This document shows, in pieces, positions 7,228 to 16,197 of a stretch of DNA of 46,870 bases. The notes below the pieces were generated by a model, which was not told the origin of the DNA, ran no database searches, and worked only from the letters and a program-made list of their open reading frames with translations. The translations under genes and the position numbers were made by a program. Numbering within the stretch: position 1 is the first letter of the stretch; each line of letters begins with the position of its first letter. The DNA is taken from assembly GCA_902784165.1 (NCBI GenBank), contig CACZTL010000067.1, forward strand, positions 1 through 46,870, written 5' to 3'. This DNA is from an uncultured Lachnospiraceae bacterium (GTDB lineage: Bacteria > Bacillota > Clostridia > Lachnospirales > Lachnospiraceae).

Positions 7228-8562
7228 ATGAATAAAAAAGACATAGATTTAAAAAAAAGCGAGCGTTTCAACCGCAAAAAGATCCTTTCTAAGCTGGAGG
7301 AATTAAACGACACTATTACGGGACGCGGTCTGGAGCTGACACGCTTCACGGGGTTAAGCTCTTCTACGGGGCAGTTTTTTTACAACGAGGACTCTACACG
7401 TGAATTTATCGTCGAGCTCATAAACTTAATTCTTCATTACGACAGAATAGAGTTTTTGCGAGCTTTAGGGATTTACAGGTACTCAGAGGATTACGGTGAC
7501 GATCCTGCCGAGGATCCGTACAGGACTGAGAAATATTTCCTTAACCTGCAGGCAGATGACTGTAAAGCTGCTCTTAAAAAGTTTTTTTATGACCCTGATA
7601 CAGACGGCTCTGAAAAAGCTCTTCCAAAAGGAACTGATGAAAATGAAATCATTTTCTTTAAAAGCCTTTTATACTGCTGTATAAGGATCGCTCTTTATGA
7701 GGACAAAAAAAATAAAGCCCAAGGCAATGACTTTAAGCCTGCAACCTTAAAGAGCCTTTTAGAGAGCATCAGGTCTCTGAAGTATGTTTACGACAATCCG
7801 TTATATGAAGCGTATGAGGCTTCCTTAGAGGATGCCGGGGCGGACGCTGATCCGAGGGAATGTATCCTTTTGCATACATATAATCGTTATAACTCCTCTT
7901 CTTCGGAGCTTGTTAACTACTTTAACCTTGAATTACGAAGTATTTTCGATAAGATCAATTTATATTACCTGTATCTTAATAAAGGACGCATTCCCGCTGC
8001 TTGTGACATAGAAGGGTACAAGGAAACAGATCCCGCCCATTACAAGCTCTTGAAAAAAAGAAAGAAGGCTCTTGCAAAAGAGAGAGAGCTAGCTGAAAAA
8101 AGTCAGGCTGCTGAGGATAAATTTGCGGCTTCCCTTACTGAAGAGGAAACGGATGAAATGGAGGCCATAGAAGCAGCGCAGGACTATATGGACAGCATTG
8201 CTGCAGGCACATATGATGCGGATGACGAATATGCGGCAAGGCTCAGGGAGGAAATGCTACAAAATGCCGATAATGATCTTCCCGGTAATTCTTATGATGA
8301 GCCCGTGGAGCATACTCCCGATTTTGATAGTTATTCGGACTTTGAGGAGCCTGAACGCTTTATTAAAGAGTGCGAGCTTTTCAGGTTTTATCTGAATGCG
8401 CCGGGTTATCCCAAGTATAATGAAAAAGCAGGATACGCCATAGATAAATATATATCCGAAAACGATCTGTGCGGCTTCAGTGACATTGACGGCAGCATTT
8501 ACATATATCAACTGCTGTCAAATGTAAGGGATGTCGCAATCAAAAAAATGGAGGGAAAATAA
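7228..8562 (+). CDS. hypothetical acidic cytoplasmic protein, first of a two-gene unit
   Basis: 444 residues from the ATG at 7228, which follows AAAAGGAGGA at ideal spacing. An earlier in-frame ATG at 7168 lies inside the palindrome and has no ribosome site. There is no signal peptide or membrane segment. The N-terminal third contains STREFIVELINLILHYDRIEFL; a similar SRIFYIELMKLINKMYEKDL is in the next gene, so the two may share a domain. After about residue 270 there is a Lys/Glu-rich helical stretch, then a strongly acidic region rich in Asp/Glu/Tyr, and an ordered C-terminus. I do not recognise the family. The stop overlaps the ribosome site of the next gene. Confidence 0.75.
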   Translation: MNKKDIDLKKSERFNRKKILSKLEELNDTITGRGLELTRFTGLSSSTGQFFYNEDSTREFIVELINLILHYDRIEFLRALGIYRYSEDYGDDPAEDPYRTEKYFLNLQADDCKAALKKFFYDPDTDGSEKALPKGTDENEIIFFKSLLYCCIRIALYEDKKNKAQGNDFKPATLKSLLESIRSLKYVYDNPLYEAYEASLEDAGADADPRECILLHTYNRYNSSSSELVNYFNLELRSIFDKINLYYLYLNKGRIPAACDIEGYKETDPAHYKLLKKRKKALAKERELAEKSQAAEDKFAASLTEEETDEMEAIEAAQDYMDSIAAGTYDADDEYAARLREEMLQNADNDLPGNSYDEPVEHTPDFDSYSDFEEPERFIKECELFRFYLNAPGYPKYNEKAGYAIDKYISENDLCGFSDIDGSIYIYQLLSNVRDVAIKKMEGK

Positions 8563-8563
8563 T

Positions 8564-9799
8564 ATGACTTCTAACGATCCTTCTACCCTTATATACTCTA
8601 TAAAAAAGGAATATGAAGAAAACATAGAGAACTCCGGGATCTTCAAAAAGTTTGAATCGAGAGTGCCGAAATTTGATGAAGGACAAAAAAGCTTTTGCGC
8701 TTTGGAAAATCAAAAGGATTCACGGATTTTTTACATTGAACTGATGAAGCTGATAAATAAAATGTATGAAAAAGATTTAAGCAGGAAGCAGACAGATCAA
8801 GCTAAACAGGATTTTATCGAAAAGTTATCGGGTACACTCTCAAAAAATTCCAAACACTTCAGTTTTTCCGTAGTTTCCATCGGAAAAAATGAAAAAAAAA
8901 GAAAAACTGTTGCGCCTTCCTCGCAACAGTTATATGAAAAGCTTACCCGACTCGCAAAAGATCTTATTAAGGGTGCTTCAGCGGGAAGCCGGGAGAGCAC
9001 TTCCCCCGGCAAAAGCAGGGACGGCAGCATTTCACACATTTGCAGCCTTTTAAAAGAAATAAATAAAAGCTTAAGCTCATCTGAAAAGAAATCCGCCCCC
9101 CTGTCCCGTCCTAAGCTGATATCCCTTATAAATGAGCTTTCAACGGATGAACTGCGTGATATAACCGTACTTATATCAAAGGTGGCGGTCCATAACAAGA
9201 TCCGTGATTATTTCTATAATGCCACAAAGGTCGGCAATGAAAATGATCCGAAGGCTGCCCGAAACAAAACTATATCCACGCTTGACAGCCTTGCAAGGGA
9301 GATAGCTTTGCCTGTCAGTAAGGTTGCGAAGCTGGCAGATGATGAGGTAATCGAAGGCATCATGGAAAAACTGCTGGAAGCCGGAAATGCTGCGGCTTCA
9401 GCATATATCCCGGTCGCAGCTGACTGCTTTGGAAATGTGATAATCATCGCAGGCCAAATAAATCTCATGCCGGAGCACGCAATAGGATCAAAAAAAGCCT
9501 GCCGTTACATAATTATGAAGCAGGCTTTTGAAAGCAGTAATCCGGCAAGCGGTAACATAACTCTCACTCTTCCTGATGAAGGCGAGTGTGTTTTTGATGA
9601 TTACAATCAGGCGCTAAATGCTCTTCAATTCATCACAACCGATCATCATAAGATGATCCGGAAAACCTATGGTAAAAAATTTGACTTCTCTCTTCCGGAT
9701 ATCAGCCCCGACCTCCCGGATCTTGAATGGCTGATGAGTAAAAAAGAAATACGCTCTGAACTGAGAAGCCTCAAAAATGAGTGGCTTAAGGAGATGTAA
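8564..9799 (+). CDS. hypothetical protein, second of a two-gene unit
   Basis: 411 residues from the ATG at 8564, one base after the upstream stop, with GGAGGG as ribosome site, so the two genes are co-translated. An in-frame ATG at 8531 would overlap the upstream gene and has no site. No signal peptide or membrane segment is visible. The N-terminus (SRIFYIELMKLINKMYE) resembles a block of the upstream product. The middle is Ser/Lys-rich, and a C-terminal block includes FGNVIIIAGQINLMPEHAIGSKKACRYIIM and ends in basic and Trp residues. I cannot assign a function. It converges on the large wall protein gene with only 10 bases between the stops. Confidence 0.75.
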   Translation: MTSNDPSTLIYSIKKEYEENIENSGIFKKFESRVPKFDEGQKSFCALENQKDSRIFYIELMKLINKMYEKDLSRKQTDQAKQDFIEKLSGTLSKNSKHFSFSVVSIGKNEKKRKTVAPSSQQLYEKLTRLAKDLIKGASAGSRESTSPGKSRDGSISHICSLLKEINKSLSSSEKKSAPLSRPKLISLINELSTDELRDITVLISKVAVHNKIRDYFYNATKVGNENDPKAARNKTISTLDSLAREIALPVSKVAKLADDEVIEGIMEKLLEAGNAAASAYIPVAADCFGNVIIIAGQINLMPEHAIGSKKACRYIIMKQAFESSNPASGNITLTLPDEGECVFDDYNQALNALQFITTDHHKMIRKTYGKKFDFSLPDISPDLPDLEWLMSKKEIRSELRSLKNEWLKEM

Positions 9800-9809
9800 A
9801 GCTACTACA

Positions 9810-12800
9810 TCATCCCCTGTCAGCTCTCTTCCTTCTGTACAAAACAGCTCCGGCGATAACCGCTGCCGATGCAGCTGCACTTATGATCCAAACGGCGGCG
9901 CCTGTATCTCCTGTTGCAGGCGCTTTTTGGGCTGTCTGCACATTAGCGGAAGGGGTAGTTATCACCTGCTGCGCCGCTCCTACGGTTTTAACAGGTGTGG
10001 TCTTCTTTGTTTCTGTAACAGTGCCGCTTCCGGAAGCTGCTCTTACGGTAAATTTCGCCTCTGCGCTTCCGTCGTCAAACTCTGCCTTTATGGTATGGTC
10101 TCCCACCGCCAGAGTCTCAAGGAATTTATCGGAAAGCTTAACGATCACGCTTCCTGCCGAAGCCGTGTAAGCTGACTTATCGAGAGTCTTGCCGTCTACC
10201 GACACGCCGGTAAAGTGGTCAAATGCCGTTTCATCCATATGCGCCCTTGTAAATGTAAAGTCTGATGTTACGCCGCTTCCTTTCGTCCATACATTGCCGT
10301 TACCCTGAGTGCAGCTATAGGATACCTGCATCTCATCGTGACCGCAATGCTCATGAACGCTTGCATATGCCGTTACGGCGTTATCATAAGCCTCTTTCTT
10401 GGTCTTTTCGTCAGCCTCTGCGACAACCGACTCAGCCTCTGCTTCCGTGTATTTCGCATTGGCGTCATCTTCACTGACGATGGCGCCCTTTACGGCATCT
10501 ATTGCCTCTTTAAACTGATTATAGCTGTCATCATCTGACTTAAGGGCGTCATCTGCATTAAGAGCCTTGGCTGCGTCAAGAGCCTGCTTTGCGCTGTTTG
10601 CGTCAGTGTTTGCCTTTGCGGCGTCTGAGGCGGCAGCGTCAGCCTTACTTTTAGCATCATCAGCCTTAGCCTTAGCATCGTCAGACTTTGTCTGCGCGTT
10701 ATTTTTCGCAGTCTCGGCATTATTTTTATCGTCTAAGCGCTTCTTTGTCTCAGCCGCCTTTTCCTCTGCAGCATTCTTAATGCCCTCTTTCGCATTCTTG
10801 TTTTCGATGGCAGAGGTGAGCGCTTCTGCTTTAGCCTTTGCGGCAGCCTCCTTGTCCTCCTGATCCTTAACGGCAGCCTCTTCCTCTGCAGTCTTTGCGC
10901 TTGAGTCATCCGACTTTGCCTTGCTGTCATCCTCTGCAGCCTTAAGCTCCGTATCTGCAGCCGCCTGATCTCCGGTTGCTTTATCGAGCTCCTCCTTTGC
11001 TGCATTAGCTTCCTGTTCCAGAGCCGGAACCTCTTTTCCGTCCAAAAGCTCTTGAACCGCCCGGTCTGCCGCGTCGTCCTTGCCCTTTGCCTCTGTAAAT
11101 GTTTCGTTCTTACTGTCAGCTTCCTTCTGCTTTTCGTCCTTAACCCCGGCTGCGGTATCCTTTTCCTCCTGAGCCGTATTCTTAACCTCCTCGGCTGCGG
11201 TCAGCTCTTGCTCTGCCGTGTCATTTTCCTCGGTGCGAAGGCCAAGGGCGGTTTCGGCATCTGCCACACGCTTTGCGGAGGTTGCTTCTTTTGCTGTGGC
11301 GTCTTCAAGGGCTTTGGTCTTGTCGGACTGAGTTTGCTCTGCCTGGGATAAAGCGTTCTCGGCAGCGGTTTTTTCGTTGGTTTTGGTGGTTACATTTTGC
11401 TTAGCATCTTCTACAGAAGTATTCGCATCCTCTAAAGACTTTTTTGCATTTTCTAATATTTCTTCTAGCTTAGACTGTTCTGTTTGTATGGTATCAGCAT
11501 ATTCATTCAATAACTGTTCATATTCACTAACAGGTATGTATTGGTTATAAATTTTATTTTGACTTTTAAAATCAAAATTCTGAGCAAATGCATTGCCATA
11601 TGTTTCTGACCCTTGATTATAAGCAAACCCAGTGCTTACAAAATCAGGGTTAATTATATTTTCATAATGCCCTGTCTGACCTCCGGTATTATGTTCAAAA
11701 GCATATTTTTCTTTTGTATACCATCCTGCATATGGTCCCGCAATCTGTTTACTAGTAGGATCAATTCCAAGATCTTCTTCCAAATTGGCCGTATTACGCG
11801 AACCCCATGCCAGATTTTCAGCTGTGACGCCAAAACCACCCTTACCTCTTGCATGCTCCTCATTAGTATCTGACCAATTTAGATGCAACTGGGCTATCAT
11901 TACATAAGGCAAATTTACTGATAACTCATTTAGACCCTCTAATTTGCGAATTTCATTACATTCTTTGTAAAACTTTATAGTTTCTAACATATTATCTATA
12001 TTAGTTGCATCTTTTTCATCTGTCAGATCAGTATAGCCTTGAAGCAGCTCCGGTATTCTACCATAAGCACTCAAAGCACTATTTGAACCTTGGTAACGTG
12101 GATCCGTATTTTGTGCTACACTATCATCGCTAGTCTTTTTTAATAGCCACCTAAAGAATCCTACTGAATTCCGCTTTTCATCCTTATGCTTCTGCAGCGC
12201 TTCTTCCGCTTCTTTCTTCGCTTTTTCAGCATCCGCCAGTGCCTGCTGCGCATCCTCCTGTGCCTTCTTCGCATCCTCTAATGCCTTATCCGCAGCCTCA
12301 AGCTCCTTTGTCTTATCCTCTACATCCTTATCCGCGGCAGCCTTCTCATTCTTTGCAGCATCAAGAGCCTCTTTGTCCTCCTTATTCTCCTGCTGAGCAG
12401 CCTCAAGCTCCTCCCTTGCTTTCCTAAGCTGCTCCCTTGTCTCCTCACAGACCTTGGACTTCTCTTCATAATCAGCGTTGGCTTCTTCTAATGACTTTTC
12501 CTTTGCTGAGAGGTCGTCTTCGGCAGTTTTCAGCTCTGCATCTGCCTTTTCCTTATCGGCTGTTGCAGCGTCTAGCGCTTCCTGCGTCTTTTGGGCTTCC
12601 TCCCACTCAGGCGTTGTCTCTATAGGGATAGTTCCGTCCGCAAGACCTTTTTTGTAGCTGTAGGCCTCATCGGCTTCTTTATACTTTGATTGCGCTTCAT
12701 CCTTGGCAGCATCAGCTTTTTTCTTAGCCTCCTCTGCCTCAACTCTTCTTTTCTCAGCCGCATCCGCTGCTTCCTTTGCTCTCTCGCGGGCGCTTCTCGC

Positions 12801-13472
12801 ATCCTCTCTTTTCTTCCTTGCTTCCTCAGCCTGTTTGTCAGCCTCATCCTTCTCGGTCTGCGCCTCTTCCTCTTCCTGCACAGCCTGATCGAGTTCCTTT
12901 TGCGCCTCCTCAAGGGCATTTATGGCTTCATTATATTCATTTTCGATATCAGGATTAGCCTCTTCAAGTGCAGAGTAAGCCTCCTCTGCCTCACGAAGTG
13001 CGCCGAGAGCCTCGTCATACTCAGTCTGCGCTGCAGTAAAAGCTGCCTGCGCCTCTTCGGATGCGGCATTAGCCGAGTCAAGAACCGCCTGCGCCTCATC
13101 AAGCGCCACCTGGGCTTTTGCTTCATTTTCAGCTATAGCAGCTTTAAGAGCCTCCACATACTCCTCATGCACCTTCTTTGCAGCATCAAGCTGTTCCTGA
13201 AGCTGTTTTTGTATCTCAAGCTTTTCGCTTAAGGTAGCCTGTGAAGTCTCGTACTCACCCTGCGTGAGAGCAACTAAAGCCTTTGCCTCCTGGCAGCCGC
13301 AGGTGCAGTTTGGATCGTCATGATTCTCCCCGCAAGAGCAGTGGTGCTGCATCTCCGCTGCAAAAGCCGGCACACTCACCGAAACGGCGCCGAAGCCCGC
13401 AGCCGCGATAATAGCCGCTTTAGTTACATTTTTCCTGAAATTTCCCTTGATCTTGTTTTTTAATTTCCTCAT
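9810..13472 (-). CDS. large coiled-coil wall protein with central CAP domain and C-terminal sorting signal
   Basis: About 1220 residues. A signal peptide ends VSVPAFA-AE near residue 40 and is followed by a Cys/His cluster, HHCSCGENHDDPNCTCGCQ. Long Ala/Glu/Lys/Asp heptad stretches then run to about 470. A CAP (SCP/PR-1) domain lies at about 490-645, with HARGKGGFG, ENLAW and GHYENIINPDFVSTGFAY. Another coiled coil extends to about 1040. An Ig-like module follows (about 1050-1143, with FTGVSVDGKTLDKSAYTASA), then a Thr/Val linker, the LPxTG-like APATGD (about 1187), a hydrophobic helix and RRKR. Anchoring by sortase is expected. I place the start at 13472 because GAGG is 8 bases before it; 13478 is too close. 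The CAP segment (about 11400-12180) is visibly more AT-rich than the coils. Confidence 0.85.
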   Translation of the reverse strand: MRKLKNKIKGNFRKNVTKAAIIAAAGFGAVSVSVPAFAAEMQHHCSCGENHDDPNCTCGCQEAKALVALTQGEYETSQATLSEKLEIQKQLQEQLDAAKKVHEEYVEALKAAIAENEAKAQVALDEAQAVLDSANAASEEAQAAFTAAQTEYDEALGALREAEEAYSALEEANPDIENEYNEAINALEEAQKELDQAVQEEEEAQTEKDEADKQAEEARKKREDARSARERAKEAADAAEKRRVEAEEAKKKADAAKDEAQSKYKEADEAYSYKKGLADGTIPIETTPEWEEAQKTQEALDAATADKEKADAELKTAEDDLSAKEKSLEEANADYEEKSKVCEETREQLRKAREELEAAQQENKEDKEALDAAKNEKAAADKDVEDKTKELEAADKALEDAKKAQEDAQQALADAEKAKKEAEEALQKHKDEKRNSVGFFRWLLKKTSDDSVAQNTDPRYQGSNSALSAYGRIPELLQGYTDLTDEKDATNIDNMLETIKFYKECNEIRKLEGLNELSVNLPYVMIAQLHLNWSDTNEEHARGKGGFGVTAENLAWGSRNTANLEEDLGIDPTSKQIAGPYAGWYTKEKYAFEHNTGGQTGHYENIINPDFVSTGFAYNQGSETYGNAFAQNFDFKSQNKIYNQYIPVSEYEQLLNEYADTIQTEQSKLEEILENAKKSLEDANTSVEDAKQNVTTKTNEKTAAENALSQAEQTQSDKTKALEDATAKEATSAKRVADAETALGLRTEENDTAEQELTAAEEVKNTAQEEKDTAAGVKDEKQKEADSKNETFTEAKGKDDAADRAVQELLDGKEVPALEQEANAAKEELDKATGDQAAADTELKAAEDDSKAKSDDSSAKTAEEEAAVKDQEDKEAAAKAKAEALTSAIENKNAKEGIKNAAEEKAAETKKRLDDKNNAETAKNNAQTKSDDAKAKADDAKSKADAAASDAAKANTDANSAKQALDAAKALNADDALKSDDDSYNQFKEAIDAVKGAIVSEDDANAKYTEAEAESVVAEADEKTKKEAYDNAVTAYASVHEHCGHDEMQVSYSCTQGNGNVWTKGSGVTSDFTFTRAHMDETAFDHFTGVSVDGKTLDKSAYTASAGSVIVKLSDKFLETLAVGDHTIKAEFDDGSAEAKFTVRAASGSGTVTETKKTTPVKTVGAAQQVITTPSANVQTAQKAPATGDTGAAVWIISAAASAAVIAGAVLYRRKRADRG

Positions 13473-13641
13473 TTTCATTACCTCGCATTTGTATTACTTT
13501 ATCAGATGCCAAGCATGTCTTATACAGAGTCCGCGGGGGCGGTAAGCGACACAATTGACAAGAGTTTCGTGTCTGGTTTTATTATACTCCTTTGTGGGTT
13601 TCTTAACACTCATTAAATGTCAGGCGGGGACACTTTCAATG

Positions 13642-13673
13642 TAACACCCCCGCTGTTTTAGAAAACTGAACAC
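13642..13673. repeat. 32-bp dispersed repeat, copy 1
   Basis: TAACA, four variable bases, CGCTGTTTTAGAAAACTG and AACAC. Copies 2 and 3 are at 19578-19609 and 25970-26001. It lies just beside a worn REP half (GTCAGGCGGGGACAC, 13619-13633). Confidence 0.6.
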
Positions 13674-13674
13674 T

Positions 13675-13712
13675 AAAAAACTGCCCGACTACTACAAATA
13701 CAAACCGGGCAG
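13675..13712 (-). terminator. Rho-independent terminator of the DUF4143 ATPase gene
   Basis: On the minus strand, CTGCCCGG and CGGGCAG form a 7-bp GC-rich stem with an 18-base loop, followed by six T. It is 96 bases after the ATPase stop. The remaining gene-free stretch 13479-13807 holds this terminator, the 32-bp repeat, a worn REP half and the upstream region of the wall protein. Confidence 0.65.
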
Positions 13713-13807
13713 AAAAAGAACAGAATAATAATAACACGCAGTACGTGCCACCAACTTATTGTAATACTTTATACTGCATTTAACAAGAATTAAATGTCAC
13801 CTTTTTG

Positions 13808-15151
13808 TTAATCGTCACATTTATTAAGCGCACGTAGCCATCGCTTCAACAAAAAGGCGCAAAAATGAGGAAATGTGTAGATATAGTTTTCAAATCCGAT
13901 ATTTGTTTTACATAATTTAATGCCATGTCTGATATCCGGATATTTGGGCGAGGAAATAAGAGTAGAAAGGGTCTTCGATCTGTTATTTTCTGACTTTACC
14001 TCTACCGGAAATAATTCATCCGCTGTCCGCACAAAAAAATCCTCCTCAAGCCCGGAATCCGGTCTTTTATAATAATATAGCCCCAGCCCCTGTTTCATAA
14101 AAGCTTCTGCTATGAAATTCTCATATAAGGCACCTTTATAAGTTCCGAGGTTTTTATTAGCCCTAAGATCCTCCTGCTGTTCATCATCAAGCTGCGATAT
14201 CAGAAGACCGGTATCGGCAAAATAAAGCTTATACTTTTCCGTGTCAGTATTTCCTTTCAGGGGTAATTCCGGAAAATGTAAGCAAACACATTTATTAACT
14301 ATGCCTGCATCTTCAAGCCACTCTATACAACCGAAATAATCCTTAAATCTCGCACCTTTAGCAACCTTTGATATCTGAAATTTCTTATTATCCTTGCCCA
14401 GCTGCGGCACTATGCTGTTGAAAACATTAAGTATGCGCGTCTGATCTGCTCCGTCCGCATATTTTCTTATATCCTCTTTATAATCATTTAATATCTCATG
14501 CTGGGTAGTTACTGAACCTTCAAAGGTACCTTTTTCTATGTAAGCTTTAACCACCGCCGGCATCCCGCCGATAATACAATAATCCAAAAAAAGCGATGTA
14601 AAAAGCTCATACTCCAAATCTGTGAACGCTTTCAGGTCTGTCATTTTTTTTAACAAATCATCAGATACCGCACTATAGCCCCTTGCTTCTAAAAACTCTT
14701 CAAAATCCATAGAAAACATCAGATAATCAGTTTTATACCCAACGCTTATGCTTTCTATGCGCTTATACTGTATTCCAAGCAGGGAACCGCTGCAGATAAC
14801 ATCAAACCGACCGTCCTCCTTGAAAAATTTCAACGAGGTTGCTATTTCAGGATGTTCCTGAAGTTCATCAAAAAAAATAAGTGTATTTCCGGGAATAAAT
14901 TTTAAAGACGGATCAATCAGCGAAATATTTTTAATAATTATGTCGGCACTGTATCCGTCATCCGTAATTTTCTTATATTTCGGATCTGTTACAAAATTAA
15001 TCTCAATTATATTTTTATAATGTGATGCTGCAAATCTCCTGATCGTTTCCGTCTTTCCTATCTGCCTTGCTCCTTTTACAATCAAAGGTTTTCTGTCTTT
15101 ATTTTTTTTCCAGTTTTCTAAAAACAAATCTGCCTTTCTTTTTAAATACAT
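13808..15151 (-). CDS. AAA-type ATP-binding protein with DUF4143
   Basis: 447 residues. The N-terminal P-loop is GARQIGKT (27-34) with Walker B LIFFDELQE (91-99) and a sensor-like ICSGSLLGIQ. The C-terminal half has the DUF4143 pattern: a central helical block ending FKDYFGCIEWLEDAGIV, KLYFADTGLL, YENFIAEAFM and a nuclease-like tail DFFVRTADELFPVEVKSE. Many such proteins exist in anaerobe genomes and their role is not settled. The ATG follows AGGAGG. It is the only complete member of the ATPase family in the window; fragments of relatives are at 1-225, 16198-16632 and 43280-43570. Confidence 0.85.
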   Translation of the reverse strand: MYLKRKADLFLENWKKNKDRKPLIVKGARQIGKTETIRRFAASHYKNIIEINFVTDPKYKKITDDGYSADIIIKNISLIDPSLKFIPGNTLIFFDELQEHPEIATSLKFFKEDGRFDVICSGSLLGIQYKRIESISVGYKTDYLMFSMDFEEFLEARGYSAVSDDLLKKMTDLKAFTDLEYELFTSLFLDYCIIGGMPAVVKAYIEKGTFEGSVTTQHEILNDYKEDIRKYADGADQTRILNVFNSIVPQLGKDNKKFQISKVAKGARFKDYFGCIEWLEDAGIVNKCVCLHFPELPLKGNTDTEKYKLYFADTGLLISQLDDEQQEDLRANKNLGTYKGALYENFIAEAFMKQGLGLYYYKRPDSGLEEDFFVRTADELFPVEVKSENNRSKTLSTLISSPKYPDIRHGIKLCKTNIGFENYIYTFPHFCAFLLKRWLRALNKCDD

Positions 15152-15362
15152 ATGCTCCTCCTATAAAACAAGCCTGTTATAGCGAATTTTTAACAAAAAT
15201 ACAGCTTGTTATGCAATATTATCTACAAAAAATATATGATATTTTTTAAGTAAAACGCAAAAATATGAGGATATTGTAACATTTGAACCGGCATCGGTCA
15301 ATGTAGCTTGTTATTTCAATTTACGCTTTTTTGAGTTTATATTAATAACAATGCATGTTGAG

Positions 15363-15378
15363 CAGAACCGTCCCCTTT
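15363..15378. repeat. REP-like half element, AGAACCGTCCCC variant
   Basis: Only one arm (CAGAACCGTCCCC) is present, next to TTTGACATAAATTA. It lies in the 448-base gene-free stretch 15152-15599, which also holds a terminator module (15393-15461) and a full palindrome (15551-15589). The remainder is AT-rich and contains the ATPase promoter region. Confidence 0.45.
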
Positions 15379-15392
15379 GACATAAATTAATC

Positions 15393-15461
15393 TGTGATGA
15401 TAACATAATCCATAAAAAAAACACCAACGCAATTATCCGGATAGAAAATTACTTTGGTGTT
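15393..15461 (-). terminator. terminator with conserved 17-base tail, copy 1
   Basis: On the minus strand AACACCAA and TTGGTGTT pair around a long AT-rich loop, followed by a run of T. Beyond the T run lies the sequence whose plus strand is TGTGATGATAACATAAT (15393-15409). The same 17 bases lie beside the hairpin at 16696-16736. It stands 138 bases after the stop of the 15600 gene. Confidence 0.55.
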
Positions 15462-15550
15462 ATTTTACAATAGATATGTTACATTTACAATCGACGATGT
15501 ATAAATGTGTCAGCTGACTCCTAATCTGATTACTATTTAGCGCTCCGCCA

Positions 15551-15589
15551 TAAGTGTGTCAAACGGGGATAGTCCCTTTGACACACTTA
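15551..15589. repeat. REP-like palindrome, TGTGTCAAACGGGGA variant
   Basis: TAAGTGTGTCAAA and TTTGACACACTTA are perfect 13-base arms around CGGGGATAGTCCC, itself nearly palindromic. It begins 11 bases after the stop of the 110-residue gene and may serve as its terminator. Confidence 0.75.
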
Positions 15590-15599
15590 TAATTATCGG

Positions 15600-15932
15600 T
15601 CAAAAGCTCCGGTTCATTATATCAATTATGTGATCCTTCATGACCTTTATCTTCTTTTCATCAGAAATCCCTGCGTTTTTATTAAAGACATACATCGCCA
15701 CATAACTTGCAAATTCCCCTATCAGCTCCCTGTTTACACTTGCCTTGTCTTCCGGTATGTCCGGACAAAATCTCGGCAGCCCCGCCTTGTCGCAAGTCCG
15801 GTTGAAAAAGGCGCACGCGGAGATCACGTTGTCATAAATAAGCTTTCGCGACCTGTCTCTTTCTTCTACATCGCTGATATAGTTTTCCCTGTCTGTGCTG
15901 CTGTCATAAATACTTTCAAGCGCCGTGCTCAT
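15600..15932 (-). CDS. small hypothetical protein, translationally coupled
   Basis: 110 residues, helical and charged. The block RSRKLIYDNVISACAFFNRTCDKAGLPRFCPDIP is reminiscent of small clostridial proteins annotated DUF3232, but I cannot confirm this. The start codon overlaps the stop of the upstream 50-residue gene (TAATG), so it is likely made by re-initiation. No signal peptide or membrane helix is visible. Confidence 0.65.
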   Translation of the reverse strand: MSTALESIYDSSTDRENYISDVEERDRSRKLIYDNVISACAFFNRTCDKAGLPRFCPDIPEDKASVNRELIGEFASYVAMYVFNKNAGISDEKKIKVMKDHIIDIMNRSF

Positions 15933-16084
15933 TACAGCCGTTGTATACTCTGAAAATGCGAGGAACCGGCTGTTGCACCTTTTATATCAGCTTTGAGATC
16001 TTCCGGCGTCTCATCTTTTGATCTGAAGTAGTTTATTACGCTGTTATAGCCTTTGATGGGGTTCCATTCTTCTATCGCTTTCAT
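15932..16084 (-). CDS. 50-residue protein upstream of and coupled to the 110-residue gene
   Basis: It starts MKAIEEWNPIKGYNSVINYF after AGGAGG with good spacing and ends HFQSIQRL. Its TAA shares one base with the next ATG. The excellent ribosome site and the overlap argue that it is real. I do not recognise the family. The 17-bp inverted repeat at 16176-16193 lies 92 bases upstream, the same distance as copy 1 from the 7001 gene. Confidence 0.6.
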   Translation of the reverse strand: MKAIEEWNPIKGYNSVINYFRSKDETPEDLKADIKGATAGSSHFQSIQRL

Positions 16085-16175
16085 ATGAGCCTCCTCTTGA
16101 CTGAAATATAGTTTTCCTGTGACTGATTGTAATATATCATATTCTTAAACTATGCTGAAAGATAGGTTTGTTTTT

Positions 16176-16193
16176 TTCGTATAATCTGCGAAT
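16176..16193. promoter_or_regulatory. 17-bp inverted repeat, copy 2
   Basis: TTCGTATAATCTGCGAAT, matching TTCGWATAATCTRCGAA. It lies between the pseudogene stop at 16198 and the 16084 gene, in the likely promoter region of the coupled small genes. Confidence 0.55.
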
Positions 16194-16197
16194 ATAA

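Noticed and set aside
10265..13232. Many long open frames on the plus strand opposite the wall protein gene.
   Set aside because: They are mirror frames of the Ala/Glu/Lys-rich coiled coil. They lack ribosome sites and have biased, repetitive composition.
13642..13673. Similarity of AAAACTGAACA in the 32-bp repeat to boxA/spacer sequences of rRNA operons.
   Set aside because: There is no rRNA gene nearby and the rest of the repeat does not fit; the similarity is short.
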